From Hemerocallis citrina (Eukaryota > Streptophyta > Magnoliopsida > Asparagales > Asphodelaceae): a stretch of 64,000 bases of DNA. The notes under the pieces are model-generated. The model was not told where the DNA came from. It did no database searches and was given only the letters and a program-made list of their open reading frames with translations. Positions 46,318 to 57,607 of this stretch are shown here, one piece after another (position 1 is the stretch's first letter; each line of letters begins with the position of its first letter). A program made the translations under genes and the position numbers. The DNA is taken from assembly GCA_017893485.1 (NCBI GenBank), contig CM030363.1, positions 84,869,230 through 84,933,229 of the forward strand. Direction: 5' to 3'.

Positions 46318-46873
46318 AATGATGAGAAAGTCCAGCCACATTCTTTAGAGTCTCTTCGTCTACCGCATGAGTTACTCATGCATGGTTGAATGATGCTTTG
46401 TCTACCATGGTGCTCATTAACTTTGATCCATCTATATACCTTTTTGGATTTCCCACATCTTGGCAAATGATTTGACATGCCTTATTTACTTCTCTAGTCA
46501 TAGAAAGATGTGCCAATATTGATAAGGGGTGGGACACTAAGAGCCAATCCTTCTCTATAAAGGAGACCATATGAGGAGCATGAGGTAGACAAGAAGAAGA
46601 TGAACATTACAAGCATTCCACTTTGTAAGAGAGAGTCCATCTTCTCAAGTGTATTATGAGAGATAAAATTTGTAAGCCTCAAGCTATGTTTATCAGCTTG
46701 AGAAGAAGTCCTTGTAATTATCTTTCCTACTAGTGGAACTGGTGGAGAGGATGGAGGATGTAGGCCACAATTGGGCTGAACCTCGCAAAATCTTGCGTAT
46801 TTCATCTTGCTCATTTTTCTCTCTTGTCACTTCTCATCTCATCTCAAATTAGGATAATCTTGTTTTCCCAGCA
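46318..46873 (+). repeat. Copia-2 3' LTR (end approximate)
   Basis: Starts TGATGAGAAAGTCC after the purine tract GGAGGGGGAGAA. A TATA box TCTATAAAGG lies at about 46553, followed by the R/U5-like block TGGGCTGAACCTCGCAAAATC. The end near 46873 (TTTTCCCAGCA) is set by analogy with TTTTCTCAACA before the primer site at 28187 and is uncertain. Confidence 0.55.
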
Positions 46874-47494
46874 CCTAATACTTTGAAACATGAAGAACCA
46901 AAGAAATGTATAAAGTTTGGTAAATAACTGAGATGTATAATATGAACTACACTACTAGGAATCTAGAGGCGCTAATACAGGGCCCAACCACATTGAAACT
47001 ACTCAATTCAAATCGAAAGACAACATTTTAATTCAATACTTTTATGAACCGTTCATTTTTCAACCTCATTGATGAGTGGGGAAAACATGTTCAGATGTAG
47101 TGATTTTACATCACTCTATATTTTAAGGTATGATGATCAACTTAAATGGTGTGGATCATGAATTTCGATAGCAGGGATTGAGTTTCTAGTGTGTCATTCC
47201 TCCTATGCCATAGGACCTTCCCTAATCTCTTTTTAGTAATATGTATGTGCTTAACTATTCTGCATAACAAAGGATTCATATAGAAAAATTTTGATGAGTA
47301 GTAAGTGTAACGTCCTTCTTCATCCATAGTAGAGTTGATTTAAGTTACACAATATGCCTAAAAGGAAATCTCGCTTTGAAAACTCGTACCAAATCCTAAT
47401 CAAACATGGAAAACCCCTCCCAAATCCCTATTTTAAAAAAATTTGTAATTAAAGGGTGATAATTATGCACATGCCCCTTACGTGATCCCTGAAC
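46874..47494. other. No recognisable feature
   Basis: AT-rich sequence with only short open frames (for example 47142-47327 minus). Nothing here matches a family I know or another part of the window. Confidence 0.5.
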
Positions 47495-48169
47495 TATTAG
47501 GATTTGCCGAGTTTTGTGACAACTATCCAATGAACAACCAAGTAATACTAGACCAAACCAAGCACACAAAAAATACAATTTTGTCCCAGTTTGGACGAAC
47601 CTAATCCGGGGGAGAAATAACTACGATATTATTCAACTACAAAAAATATAAGAGTTACATTCACTCTCCATCAAGAACTTGTATATCTCTCAAGCCTTAC
47701 TAGAAGATACACTGTTGTTTATAATAGAAAACTCTCAGATGAGGTACTACCTCACAAAGGAGGCCATTACATTTATATAGAGATCTAGAGAAACCTAGGT
47801 TGCATGTCTTGATCCAACACCGTCTGATATATCATGAAGAGCAATCCACGCAATAGCAGCCATATGATCATACTTGAAAAAGAAATTGGACTCAAATAGA
47901 TTCACCCAAAACCAGGCCCAATAGCTGAATCTACCATTGCCGGTCGACTACTCAAAAGAATAGTTGACTGCTTTGGATTCCACAAAGTTAGAGAGCCCTA
48001 CTGATAGTTACGGTCGACTGCTCCCTTTTGCAGTTAATTGTCAACTGATGTGCAGCATGCATAGCCTGCACATTAACTCTTTTTTGCCTCCAATCTTTCC
48101 TTTGATCCTCTTCTTACTTCACTATATTCTCTTCACATCAAACCTAGTATGCTAGACATAAACTTAACA
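47495..48169 (-). repeat. Copia remnant 3' LTR
   Basis: Minus strand from TGTTAAGTTTATGTCTAG to TCCTAATA (normally CCTAACA). It contains GTCGACTA and GTCGACTG motifs at about 47943-48020, like the other copia LTRs here. Confidence 0.75.
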
Positions 48170-49141
48170 ATCTCCACCTTGAATTGCATACTACAATTTC
48201 CATACCTATGTGATTAATTACCTCTAGACTCTTTCTTTTCTCCGCTTGTAAACAAACCGGTTTAGTGGTTTCTTGCTAGTCGAATCTATCTTCACCTTTT
48301 ATTTTTCCACTCTCCGCATAAACTCCACCTACCCCAAGGCACTCTCCACATCTCGATGATATTCAAATGTCACAGTCTCGATAATGCTTTAGGAATACTA
48401 GGCTTAGAAACACTAAGCAATGGTGACAACGGAACCCACCCTTACACACACTTTGTCTTTCAGTTGAAGTATCATCCACCGCCAAGCAACTCATAGAAGT
48501 AGACGCCGATTTCTGAGGCTCTTTCTTAAGTTCATCCTCCTTCAAGCCCCTAATCACACCGGCCACCGAAAACATCTATTTGGATATTTTTTGTATAGAA
48601 TGGGGCTTATTAAATGCTAGTACGAATCTGGCAGTGAATATATTAAGTTGAAATCATTATCCTCTTCACTTAAATCATTCGCGTTTATCATCCTCAATTC
48701 AGATAGCACCGTATTGAATTTCACTATATGATCTTGAAGAGAGGTACCTTCTTTTATTAAGACATGAAACATTTTTCTTTTCCATTATATCAGATCCTAT
48801 AATGATGATTCTAAGTAGTCAATTCTAAGTCTCGCTCATAGATTCGCCATGCTTCTCTCCTCAAGGAAGTTGCAATTGACGTTGTTCATTAATGACAGCC
48901 TGATTGAACTCAATGCTTTTGAACAAATCTCCTCCAATTTCTCCTACTTCATGGCAATTGATCTCCATTTATCTCCTTTTAGGGCAAGATCCAAGCCCTT
49001 TTGAGCCCATGTGTCGTACATTTCCACCTTCCTAGATTGAAGTTGATTTTACCGTCGAACTGCTTGATCTTTATGACACTCTAATCTGTCATCTTCTCCA
49101 AGAAATTTGAGCTACCACAAACCAGGATCTCGAATACCATT
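48170..49141 (-). pseudogene. Copia gag remnant
   Basis: The minus strand around 48780-48600 reads KMFHVLIKEGTSLQDHIVKF, then NTVLSELRMINANDL, then IYSLPDSY, the middle of copia gag (x-M-x-E-x-S-V-x-E-H-I-x-x-F, then L-x-S-L-P-x-S-Y). A stop follows SY. The regions on both sides are decayed. Mentioned by some short plus and minus frames, but no other domain is visible. Confidence 0.7.
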
Positions 49142-49798
49142 TGTTAGGATTTGCTGAGTTTTGCAACAACTGGTCCAATGAACAAACAAGCAATAGTAGA
49201 CCCAATCAAGCACACAAAGCACACAATTTTGTCCTGATTTGGACGAACCTAATCCGGCAGAGAAATAACCGAGATATTATTTAATTAGAGAAGGTACAAG
49301 AGTTACAATCACTCTCATCAAGAACCTATCTATCTCTCAAGCCTCACTAGAAGATACTCTGTTGTTTACATTGGAAAACTCTCAGATAAAGTACTACTCC
49401 ACAAATGAGGCCATTACATTGATATATATAGATCTAGAGAAGCCCTAGGTTACATGTCCTGATCAAACATGGTATGATATATCTTGAAATGCAAGCCACA
49501 AAATAAGAGTTGTATGATCATACTTGAAGAAGAAATTGTGCTCAAACATATTCACCCAGAACCAGGCCCAATAGCTGCAGTTGCCTCTGTCAGTCAACTA
49601 CTTTGGATTCCACTAAGTCAACGAGCCCGCTGATAGTTGTGGTATACTGCCCCCTTTTGGCAATCGTCTATCAACTGATACGCAACATGCACAGCTTGCA
49701 CAGCAACTCCTTATGCCTCCAATCTTCGCTTCAATCTTCTTCTCGCTTTGCTCTATTCTCTTCACATCAAACCTAGTATGCAAGACGTAAACCTAAAA
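49142..49798 (-). repeat. Copia remnant 5' LTR
   Basis: Collinear with 47495-48169 over its whole length (for example ACCTAATCCGG, CTCTCAAGCCT, AGATCTAGAGAA) with scattered changes, which points to an old insertion. Confidence 0.75.
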
Positions 49799-52209
49799 TT
49801 AACCTCCACCCACTATTTTCTCCCCAAAAGTAGACTTAATCCTTTCCTAAACTTTCTTATAGAAAAGAAATAAAAAATATAAAAATATAACCGTTATCTT
49901 GCATTAGATGAGTTTGAAGAAGGGAATAACGGGGACCAAGAGTAGTGGAGGAAGAGGATGAGATGGTGTGGAGGAGGACAATGTCTGAGTTTGGGTTTGT
50001 TTTAGTTGTGAATTAAAATTAAAAGGATGAGGGAAGTGAAGTAGAGAAGTATATGATAGAGGCAGAGAGTAGGAGGATGAGGATGAGAAAGAGGATGAGG
50101 ATATTTGAGTTTTGGTTTGGATTTGGGTGTGGATTAAAAGGGACAAAGTGAGAAAGGTGAAGTGGAGAAAGATATGATGAAGGCGGCTAGGAGGAGAACA
50201 AGGAAGTGGAGAAAAAGAAGGTGCAAAGGAGGAGTAGGAGGAAAGGTAGGAGTGAGAGGAACAAGATGAGAATATGATGAAAAAACTGTGTGAAAAAATC
50301 AAGTGCACCTCATGTGCATAATTAACAGTCATTGATTACAATTTTTTTTTAAATGATTTTAGGGAGTTTTTTGCATTGACTTAAAAATGGGAGGGGTAAT
50401 CTCATTCGACCATGATTTGGTACCCAGTTTTCTTGCCATTTACTTTAAAAAAAATTATAACATAGTTTTTCTTTCCCTTTTTTTACTATAATCTTTCTTT
50501 AAAAAGTTTTTGGCAATCGTGAGTCATTGAATTTTCGTTAAATTCTTTAAAAAAAGAAAATACAAAAAAATCACGTAACATGCATACACATAAACTCTGT
50601 AACTATATAAGCTGCAAATCCAGACAAATTTACTTATTATAATAAATCCACAATAAATAGGTGATTCTTGATCGACAATTTTGAATATTAAAGTTTTGTG
50701 TACCTTAAACCAAAAATATTCATTATAAGTCAAAAATAAATAATAGGAAGCATCTTTTTACAGATTTTGTTTGTCTTAAATTCTAACCCCTTGTCCTAAA
50801 ATTAAATTCTTAGAAAATATATTTCTATGAATATATTGGTGATCCATGAAATTTTCAGAGGTGCAGATGGTGGGGCCGGAGGGTGTAAGTGGAGGTGGAG
50901 AAAGATAGTGAGAATTAAGACCTTGAGCAGTATAGTGGTGACAGTGATGGTGGTAGTGACAATAGCAGCAGCAGTTGACGTGGATCTTGTTGGCTTGGAT
51001 TCGGTTTGTCAAGAAAGTCAAACAGAACCAATATGGATACGATTCGGGTCGGTTTCCATACCAAAACCCACATCCAGACCCATTCGAGTCGGATTTTCAC
51101 CCGGACCCGTACTCGCAACCTTCCCTGAGCTTCGATTGCAGCACATGCACACGTGCCCCTAATATGGGCACATGCTATGCACGTACAATCGGGAGCTGGG
51201 TTTGGATTTTAAAATCCAAACCTCGGACTAGGAAGCATGTGCGCACGTGTTATGCGCTGATCCAGACCCCACCCAACCCGGCATCTGCTGCTCGCCAACA
51301 TACAGCACGTGTCCACGTGCTGCATGGGCGAATGCCTGGATTTTAAAATCTAGACCGAGCCTGATTCCGACCTGCCTCGTTATCCCCTTTATCCTCCCTC
51401 CTACTTCCACCTAAATGCACACAAAACACATAGAGGGCCTAGGATGAGACCCCAGGCCAGTGCGGCGGTGGTGATGGTGGCACAGTGGGTAGGTGGTGGA
51501 CTGCAGCAATAACTCTGGCGGCCTCATCCCCCCCCCCCTCTCTCCTTTGAACCCTATAACCAAAGCAAACTGGAATTTTGGGTTTCACCCCTTCCAATGG
51601 TCGGCGCGACGATCGTCGTCAAGCCTAGGGTGGAGGACGACATTGTTGGCCCCCCTTAGGCAGACCAACCCCTCTTTATATCCTATTCTTCTCTAGCCAT
51701 CTCTCACAAAATTAGAATACCCATCAAACATAGTTTAACTCCATGCGATTTTCCAATCAAGATGACCCCCACTATTCGAACACGATGGTGGGGTCTAGTT
51801 GCAGTGGCCTGCCCGCGCACCCCCAGGGCTACGGCAACCAAATCTGGCATTGGGCATAATATTGAAGGAGAGAGATGGGATTTGAGGATTAGGGTTTATC
51901 TGACATATTTTAAATATCCAATTTTTTAAAACTATTTTTAATTAAAAAAATTCAAACAAATGATAAACATAAACAAATCATCGCACAAATTTTTCAACAA
52001 TTAATCTACAAATTACGATTCAATTGATGAAAGATTGAAAGTCGGAAATCTCCATTAATTTTAAGTTTCAGCTTACAATCATATTTAAGATAAAACAATC
52101 ATACAAGTTATTTATTATCACTCATTTTTTGGGGATTTAATCACCATAGTTTAATCCAATTAAACAATAAAAAAAAGTTCATAGAACCGGGCCAAAGCTC
52201 CAATACCAT
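49799..52209. other. Low-complexity and unrecognised sequence
   Basis: A purine-rich block at about 49910-50280 contains an imperfect duplication: GTTTGGGTTTG then AATTAAAA then AAGTAGAGAAGTATATGAT against GTTTGGATTTGGG then ATTAAAAGG then AAGTGGAGAAAGATATGAT, period about 125. The minus-strand frame across it (49904-50332) is Ser-rich low complexity and not called. At about 51135-51350 ACGTG-type palindromes and two GATTTTAAAATC blocks recur. The frame 50827-51162 shows no family I know. Nothing else supports a gene. Confidence 0.5.
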
Positions 52210-52430
52210 TGTTTGGAAGCTACGATGCCAACAAGGATAGCTACATCATCAGCTAAATCATCACACGTATGGTTTTGACATGAACAAGTGTAGACCTAAA
52301 GCATGATGTAAAGAGTCAAGTAAACAGGAACATGGCATGATACTACTTGATAAATTGTCTTACGTTGATAGGAAGCGGAAGCAGAATGTGTAGCCAACAT
52401 TCTCCACATGAAAAAGCCGTTGTATGGTGG
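52210..52430 (-). repeat. Copia-type LTR fragment with primer site, minus orientation
   Basis: On the minus strand an LTR end CCAAACA (52210) is followed by ATGGTATTGGAGCTTTGG, which resembles an initiator tRNA-Met primer site. The LTR body would run right to 52430, where element H begins. The opposite end is not seen, so this is tentative. Confidence 0.4.
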
Positions 52431-53025
52431 TGTAACACCCCGCAAAACTGAGTAATGACATTTTTGCCGTCGTGTGTTACACACGTGTATTTTGTACTGT
52501 TACGAGTAATATTCGTAACATATTTTTATATAAATGTCATACGTAATTTATATTCTGACTATTTATACATTTTCCATCTTCTTAAAACTCATTTTAATCC
52601 TATTTCGAGCCAACTCAAATATATAGTTTAATTTTTGTTTTTTTACGTGTATTACACGTGTTTTCAATACACGTGTTAATTACATATATTTTCCGTTACG
52701 AGAAATATCTGTAACATTATTACATATACTTGTTTTGTATTTTGGCTGCTTTTCGTTCTCTCAAATTAATTTTAAATATTTGGCACGTGCATCGCACGAG
52801 CAAATTTTAAGCAATTTAATCCATAAAAATTTTCTAAGAATTATGCATATCTATTTTCATTTTTATTTAACTTATTTATTTCGATTTTAAATCCATAGGC
52901 CCTAATCTATTTTAAAAGCCCATAAGAAACTAATTGCAAAATAGAAGCTCATGATAAAATTCTATATTAAATACACTTTAACTTGGTCACCACACTTGTC
53001 ATATAATAAATATATACAATTGGAC

Positions 53026-53034
53026 TATAAATAG
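53026..53034 (+). promoter_or_regulatory. LTR TATA box, element H
   Basis: GGACTATAAATAGAG in the 5' LTR, followed by a run of GTGCACGT motifs. In the 3' LTR the equivalent place reads CTATAAACAA (58198), a weakened box. Confidence 0.5.
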
Positions 53035-54896
53035 AGTGTGTGCACGTAGAGTGCACGTGCAAAAGTGTGCACTTGTGGGAATTCCAAAGGGTGGCCGGCC
53101 ATGCTTAGAAGAGGAAGGGGTGGGAGTTTTTGGGAGTAATGGTGAGTGGGTGATTTATTTTGTTAATGGGTATTTAAATTTGGGTAATGGGTGTCTCTTC
53201 ATTCACCTATTTGACCATATAAATACCACACCTTACTTCATGAACATTGCACCAAAAATCAAAAGAAACAAAAGAGAAGAAAAGAAAGAAAGAAAGAGAG
53301 GAAGTTCAGTTTTCTTGCTTGGAGGAGAAGGTTTTCAATATTTGCTAGAAGGAGAAGGCTAGAATCTTGTTGGAGCTAGGAGCAACATCCTAGGGGTTTT
53401 CTTCTACTTTTCTTTCTTCAACAAAGGTGGTTGATTTCTTGAACTTTCTAAAACGTAGTAGTATGCATGTGTAGGAAAATTGATGCATGAAATTGATAAT
53501 TCATATGAGTTGTAGTTAATTTTTGTGATGATGTTATTTGGAATGTTTTATAGATATGAGTATGAAAATAAATGCATGCTAATTGAAAGATTATTATGAA
53601 GAAAAGTTGGAATGATGTTGTTGGGTGCATGGTAATACATCATGATTAGATTGAATAAATTGGGGGATAAATTCATACACAAGTTGTTAATCTATGTAAA
53701 GAAAGTTACTGTTTTGAGTTTTGTTTGCACTTCTGAAAATCAGATCTAATAAACTAGATGGATCATAAAGCTAAAATTTTTATGGGAGCATCTTGTATAT
53801 GTCAGGAACATCACTTTAAAATTTCATAAGATTTGGATGTCATTTACTATTTTAATAAAATCTAAACTAAGGACTGGTTGGCAGTGTACTAGTTGCTGAA
53901 AATCAGTACACATTTCGGTATTTGATCATTTCAGCAGCTTTGATGAAGCAATTTGAGAAAATTCAGAACTAAGAACTTCTAGTAGACTCGTTAAACTTTC
54001 TGTAAGGTCTAAGAAATCAAACTTTAACAAATAATTGAATATATAATGAATTTTACATGATAGTACAATTGGAAGTATTTCAATATTTTGGCCTTACTGT
54101 AGATTTCGAAGAATTTAGGGTGAAAGGTACAAAATTTTGGAGAAACTTATAACTAAGAAATTATAGTAGACTTGTATACCTTTATTTTGATCTAAAGAAC
54201 ACAAAGTTTCATGAAGTATATAATTTTCTATGATTTTTTACAAGAAGCATGAACAATAGTTTTCTAGTTTTGAACTTACTCTTTTGCAAATGAATTTAGA
54301 TGAAGTAATTGAGGATGATTCTAAGTGTTTTTAATTACAAAGTTATAGTAGAATCTTTTATGAAAATAATGAATCTATCTTCCGAATAGAATATAGATTT
54401 ATAGTTGAAATATGATTGAATAGGAAAGGAGTTTTATTGATTAAAATGAACTTCGTATTTTAATCTTGAAGAATAAATACATGTGTAAAGGAGTTTTTGT
54501 TAATCAAAGGGACTTGGTAATTTATTAAAATAAATTGTTGGTTGTGTGATCAACCAAGAAGTGTATACTTCATGATTGGTAAATGAGAATGAATGAGCAT
54601 TGAATGAATTATGAATACATGAAATCGAAAATATGAATAATAAGGGTATGAGTATCCCAAAGTTGTTGAACATGAAAAGATGTTGATTCTAAAGGCTCAG
54701 TGAGACCCAGGTACCATCAGATGTTGAAAATAATTAATTGAGTTTTGAGAAAGAGCCAGTATGGGCTATTGTTCTCGGTGTATGGTTTAAGACTGGTAGG
54801 AGGGTAAACTAGCTCTAGCTAGTATTAATTATTCACGTTTCAAACATAAGAACATGCACTAGTTGGTGACATGATGAAACTAGAGAAAACTTGAGT

Positions 54897-55165
54897 TATG
54901 AACTCTAGAATGATCCTTGGAGAGAGACAGTCCTCAGTATTCTGGGACGATGGATGTAAGGGCCACAGAATGATCACTGGAGCGGGAATGATCTCCAGTA
55001 TTCTGGGGCGAGAGTGACGCTCATGGAATACTTTTTCAATGAGGGCTCTAGGATGACCTGCGGAGTGAGACGATCCCTAGTATTCCGGGACGATGGACGT
55101 AAGGGCCACAGAATGATCTACGGAGTGGGATTGGTCTCCAGTATTCCAAGAGCGAGAGCCAATAC
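54897..55165 (+). repeat. Repeat module in the LTR of element H, related to the 146-bp array
   Basis: Two units of AGAATGATCCTTGGAGAG, then AGTATTCTGGGACGATGG, CCACAGAATGATCACTGGAG, and GATCTCCAGTATTCTGGGGC. This is the same dimeric unit as in the internal arrays of elements B and E, but here it lies inside an LTR. The 3' LTR carries the equivalent at 60084-60283. Confidence 0.8.
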
Positions 55166-55752
55166 TTGCAAATTTTCTGAATCTTGTAGTAGTCATAGTA
55201 GTATGATTCATGGTGAGGGATCTAACCCTGTAATGTGAAGTACATAGGTGCTTGCCCTCTGACTTATGTAGGATGGGGTGCATAGAATCCGAATAAGTAT
55301 GCATTAGTGTCATTGTAGTGTAACATCTGCATTACGCATTAAGTCATATCATATACTGACATGTTTAGGATAGTCACACTTTACACTTTCATTTGTATTC
55401 AAGTTTGTGATTGTTAAAGTAAGAGAATCGTTATACTATGACATAGGGAGGATCGTTGTTTTATAATATTACGTCGGTTGTAAGCAACTGACGTGCCGAT
55501 AGATTTTCAGTGCAGGGCTTGATTTGGCAAGGACTTAAAGACAGTTGATGATAAAGATTATATTTATGATTAAAGCTGCTGATATTAGAGTTGTATTTCA
55601 TGTTGTAATTTATTTAACTTCCGTTGTGTAATTCTGTAATAAACATTGTTGTGTAATAAAATGTTTTAATTTCCTTGTAAAATTGTTCGAATTTAAGTAA
55701 AAGATCCTATTGTACTACAAATTACATGTAAATAGAATTCGGGGTTTACAAG

Positions 55753-55764
55753 TGGTATCAGAGC
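55753..55764 (+). other. Primer-binding site of element H
   Basis: TGGTATCAGAGC two bases after the LTR end, exact for initiator tRNA-Met. Confidence 0.88.
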
Positions 55765-56017
55765 CAACTTCAATAAGTAGTACAAAATTACAAGGACGAC
55801 ATATTAGGGTGAACATTAGAAGTGTGAGTTCAGTTTATGGAGAGTTAAATGTAATGTGATTTACATTTGTGTTGCTCCATACACTGATGTTTTCTCCTCC
55901 CTTTCCCTATTGGATGGCTGGAGTCGTGAATGATGAAGTTATTGAACTTGCATTCATGATACTCCCTTCGTATACAATTAATGTGATATTGTATGCGAGC
56001 ATATTTTTTCTTGGTAT

Positions 56018-56075
56018 TCGAGTGGCGCAGTGGAAGCGTGGTGGGTTTGAACCTACATTCATGATACCATACACA
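56018..56075 (+). pseudogene. Initiator tRNA-Met-like segment lacking the anticodon arm
   Basis: GAGTGGCGCAGTGGAAGCGT then GGTGGG (from 56029) matches the 5' half of plant initiator tRNA-Met, and it is followed directly by TTTGAACCT and ATGATACCA, resembling its T arm and acceptor end including CCA. The anticodon stem-loop and variable region (about 20 bases) are missing. It lies about 270 bases downstream of the primer site, similar to the tRNA-like segment in element A. Confidence 0.65.
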
Positions 56076-56678
56076 TAGACTACACTTTTCTCTTAAAAGT
56101 TTCTACGTGAATTTTCATCGTAATACTTTTTCCCGCTTTAAAAAAAATTATTTTCTTATACTATTAATTCACTTTGATATTTATAATTTTAACTACAACC
56201 CTTGGTCTTAAATATTTTAAGTTTGACTTACTCGTTTTCTTTCTGATGTTTCTTTTATGCGCTTTCACATTACCTATTACTCTCACGTATTCTATTAAGT
56301 TTTGAACTACTATTATTAAGATTACCATTTTCCATCTTACTATTTCTATTAGTTTTTGAATTTCACTTTACAAATACTTTGATTTCACAGTACTATAATT
56401 TTTCACTATTTTACATCGTCTTATTCATTTTAGTATATTTTTTTAACAAGATTGTAATGTTTTACTTATATAGTTATGGCGTACTTCCACCCATAATAAA
56501 TCCTCCTCCTACTATATTGTGATATAGCTTATATTTGATATTTAAAATCTATCCTTTGATTTGAATATTTTATCGTTGTGAATTTATACTCTTACTATCT
56601 CAACTTTTTTCTATTTTCATATCACCGATTTCAAAACGTAACATCATACTTTATTAAACACTCAATATCCAAGTACAT

Positions 56679-56945
56679 ATGGAAGATTACATCTTCCCAT
56701 CTCCTGTTTTGGTGCAACCTGATGTCGAGAGGGTAAATATGCAACTAGACATCAATGGAGGCAAACTGCAAATAGATATCGGGGAGGCAAAGTCTGCAAC
56801 CAAATGTCCAGAAGGAAAACTACAATCAGATGTCGTAGAGGCAATTCTGCAACTTGACAAGCCTGCAATTGGACTCCAACGAAGCGAACCCACAACAAAA
56901 ATGGATTTTTCTACTTTAATAACCCCCACTTTTGTTTATTTTTAA
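56679..56945 (+). CDS. Unknown 88-residue ORF with six 27-base repeats
   Basis: Reads MEDYIFPSPVLVQPDVERVN, then nine-residue repeats such as MQLDINGGK, LQIDIGEAK, SATKCPEGK, LQSDVVEAI and LQLDKPAIG (DNA 56712-56873, exactly 27 bases each), ending FSTLITPTFVYF. No known domain. The repeat length keeps frame, but the ORF lies in a non-coding retroelement interior and may be accidental. There is no homologue elsewhere in the window. Confidence 0.35.
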   Translation: MEDYIFPSPVLVQPDVERVNMQLDINGGKLQIDIGEAKSATKCPEGKLQSDVVEAILQLDKPAIGLQRSEPTTKMDFSTLITPTFVYF

Positions 56946-57595
56946 ATTGTATATGTAATTATTGTATTTACTTTACAAATTATTTTATGATATTAACTTG
57001 TTATACAGAATTATTTTATATTTTCTATACTTTTAACTAAATTTCATGCTCGTATATTTTTCAAAACTTTTACCCAATAGTCTCCTCTTAAAATTGCTAA
57101 TTTGATTTTTATTATGTAATACATAGTTCTATTTTAGTTTGCGATTTTAATCATTCTACTGCTGATTATTTTCATAAAATTTTGGTTACCAAGCCTATCG
57201 ATAATTTATCTATCGACTTTGTTTCTCTATAATTTTTCAAATTGCTTTGTTTTCCAAACTCTTTCACAATTAATGACTTAATTTGTATTTTTCATTTTTC
57301 TAATACTTTACATAATATTGTTTTGTATGAAAATTTCGTTCAATCAATACTATCTCTCATGGTCAAGTTTCTTTTCTTATGTTATTTTTCTTGTTTTTCT
57401 TGTTCTGTTCTTGTAAATTTTCAATACTCATAGTTTTCTTATATAAGTTTACCGCGTTTTTCCACATTACATATTCCTATACTACATTTATTTTTTTAAT
57501 ATTTGCAGTTTTCCTATATATAATAATGATATTTTTCTTTGATGTGTACAAAATATAACTTTCACCCTAGTAAATTCTGAGGACAGAACTGTTCT

Positions 57596-57607
57596 AAGGA
57601 GGGAGAG
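57596..57607 (+). other. Polypurine tract of element H
   Basis: AAGGAGGGAGAG directly before TGTAACACC; preceded by TTCTGAGGACAGAACTGTTC, which is close to the sequence before the purine tracts of B and E. Confidence 0.75.

Larger units (their letters stand above)
47495..49798 (-). mobile_element. Gag-only copia remnant, minus orientation
   Basis: Two LTRs of about 670 bases (47495-48169 and 49142-49798) in the same orientation flank about 970 bases. On the minus strand: 5' LTR, primer site ATGGTATTCGAGATCC (49140 leftwards), gag remnant, purine tract AAGGTGGAGAT (48181-48170), 3' LTR. Flanking TGAAC (47490-47494) and TTAAC (49799-49803) may be a decayed target duplication. There is no pol region. 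Confidence 0.75.
52431..55750 (+). repeat. Element H 5' LTR
   Basis: Holds several ACGT-centred palindromes (for example TACACGTGTT and GGCACGTGCATCGCACG at about 52640-52800), a TATA box CTATAAATA at about 53026 followed by more GCACGTG motifs, the CCAGAATGATC repeat module at 54897-55165, and the conserved block TTATGTAGGATGGGGTGCAT at about 55264. Confidence 0.8.

Noticed and set aside
49904..50332. 142-residue Ser-rich minus-strand frame
   Set aside because: Covers a purine-rich, internally duplicated block; composition explains the open frame, and no domain is visible.
50827..51162. 111-residue open frame
   Set aside because: No recognisable family and no codon or splice support; possibly chance in a GC-richer patch.
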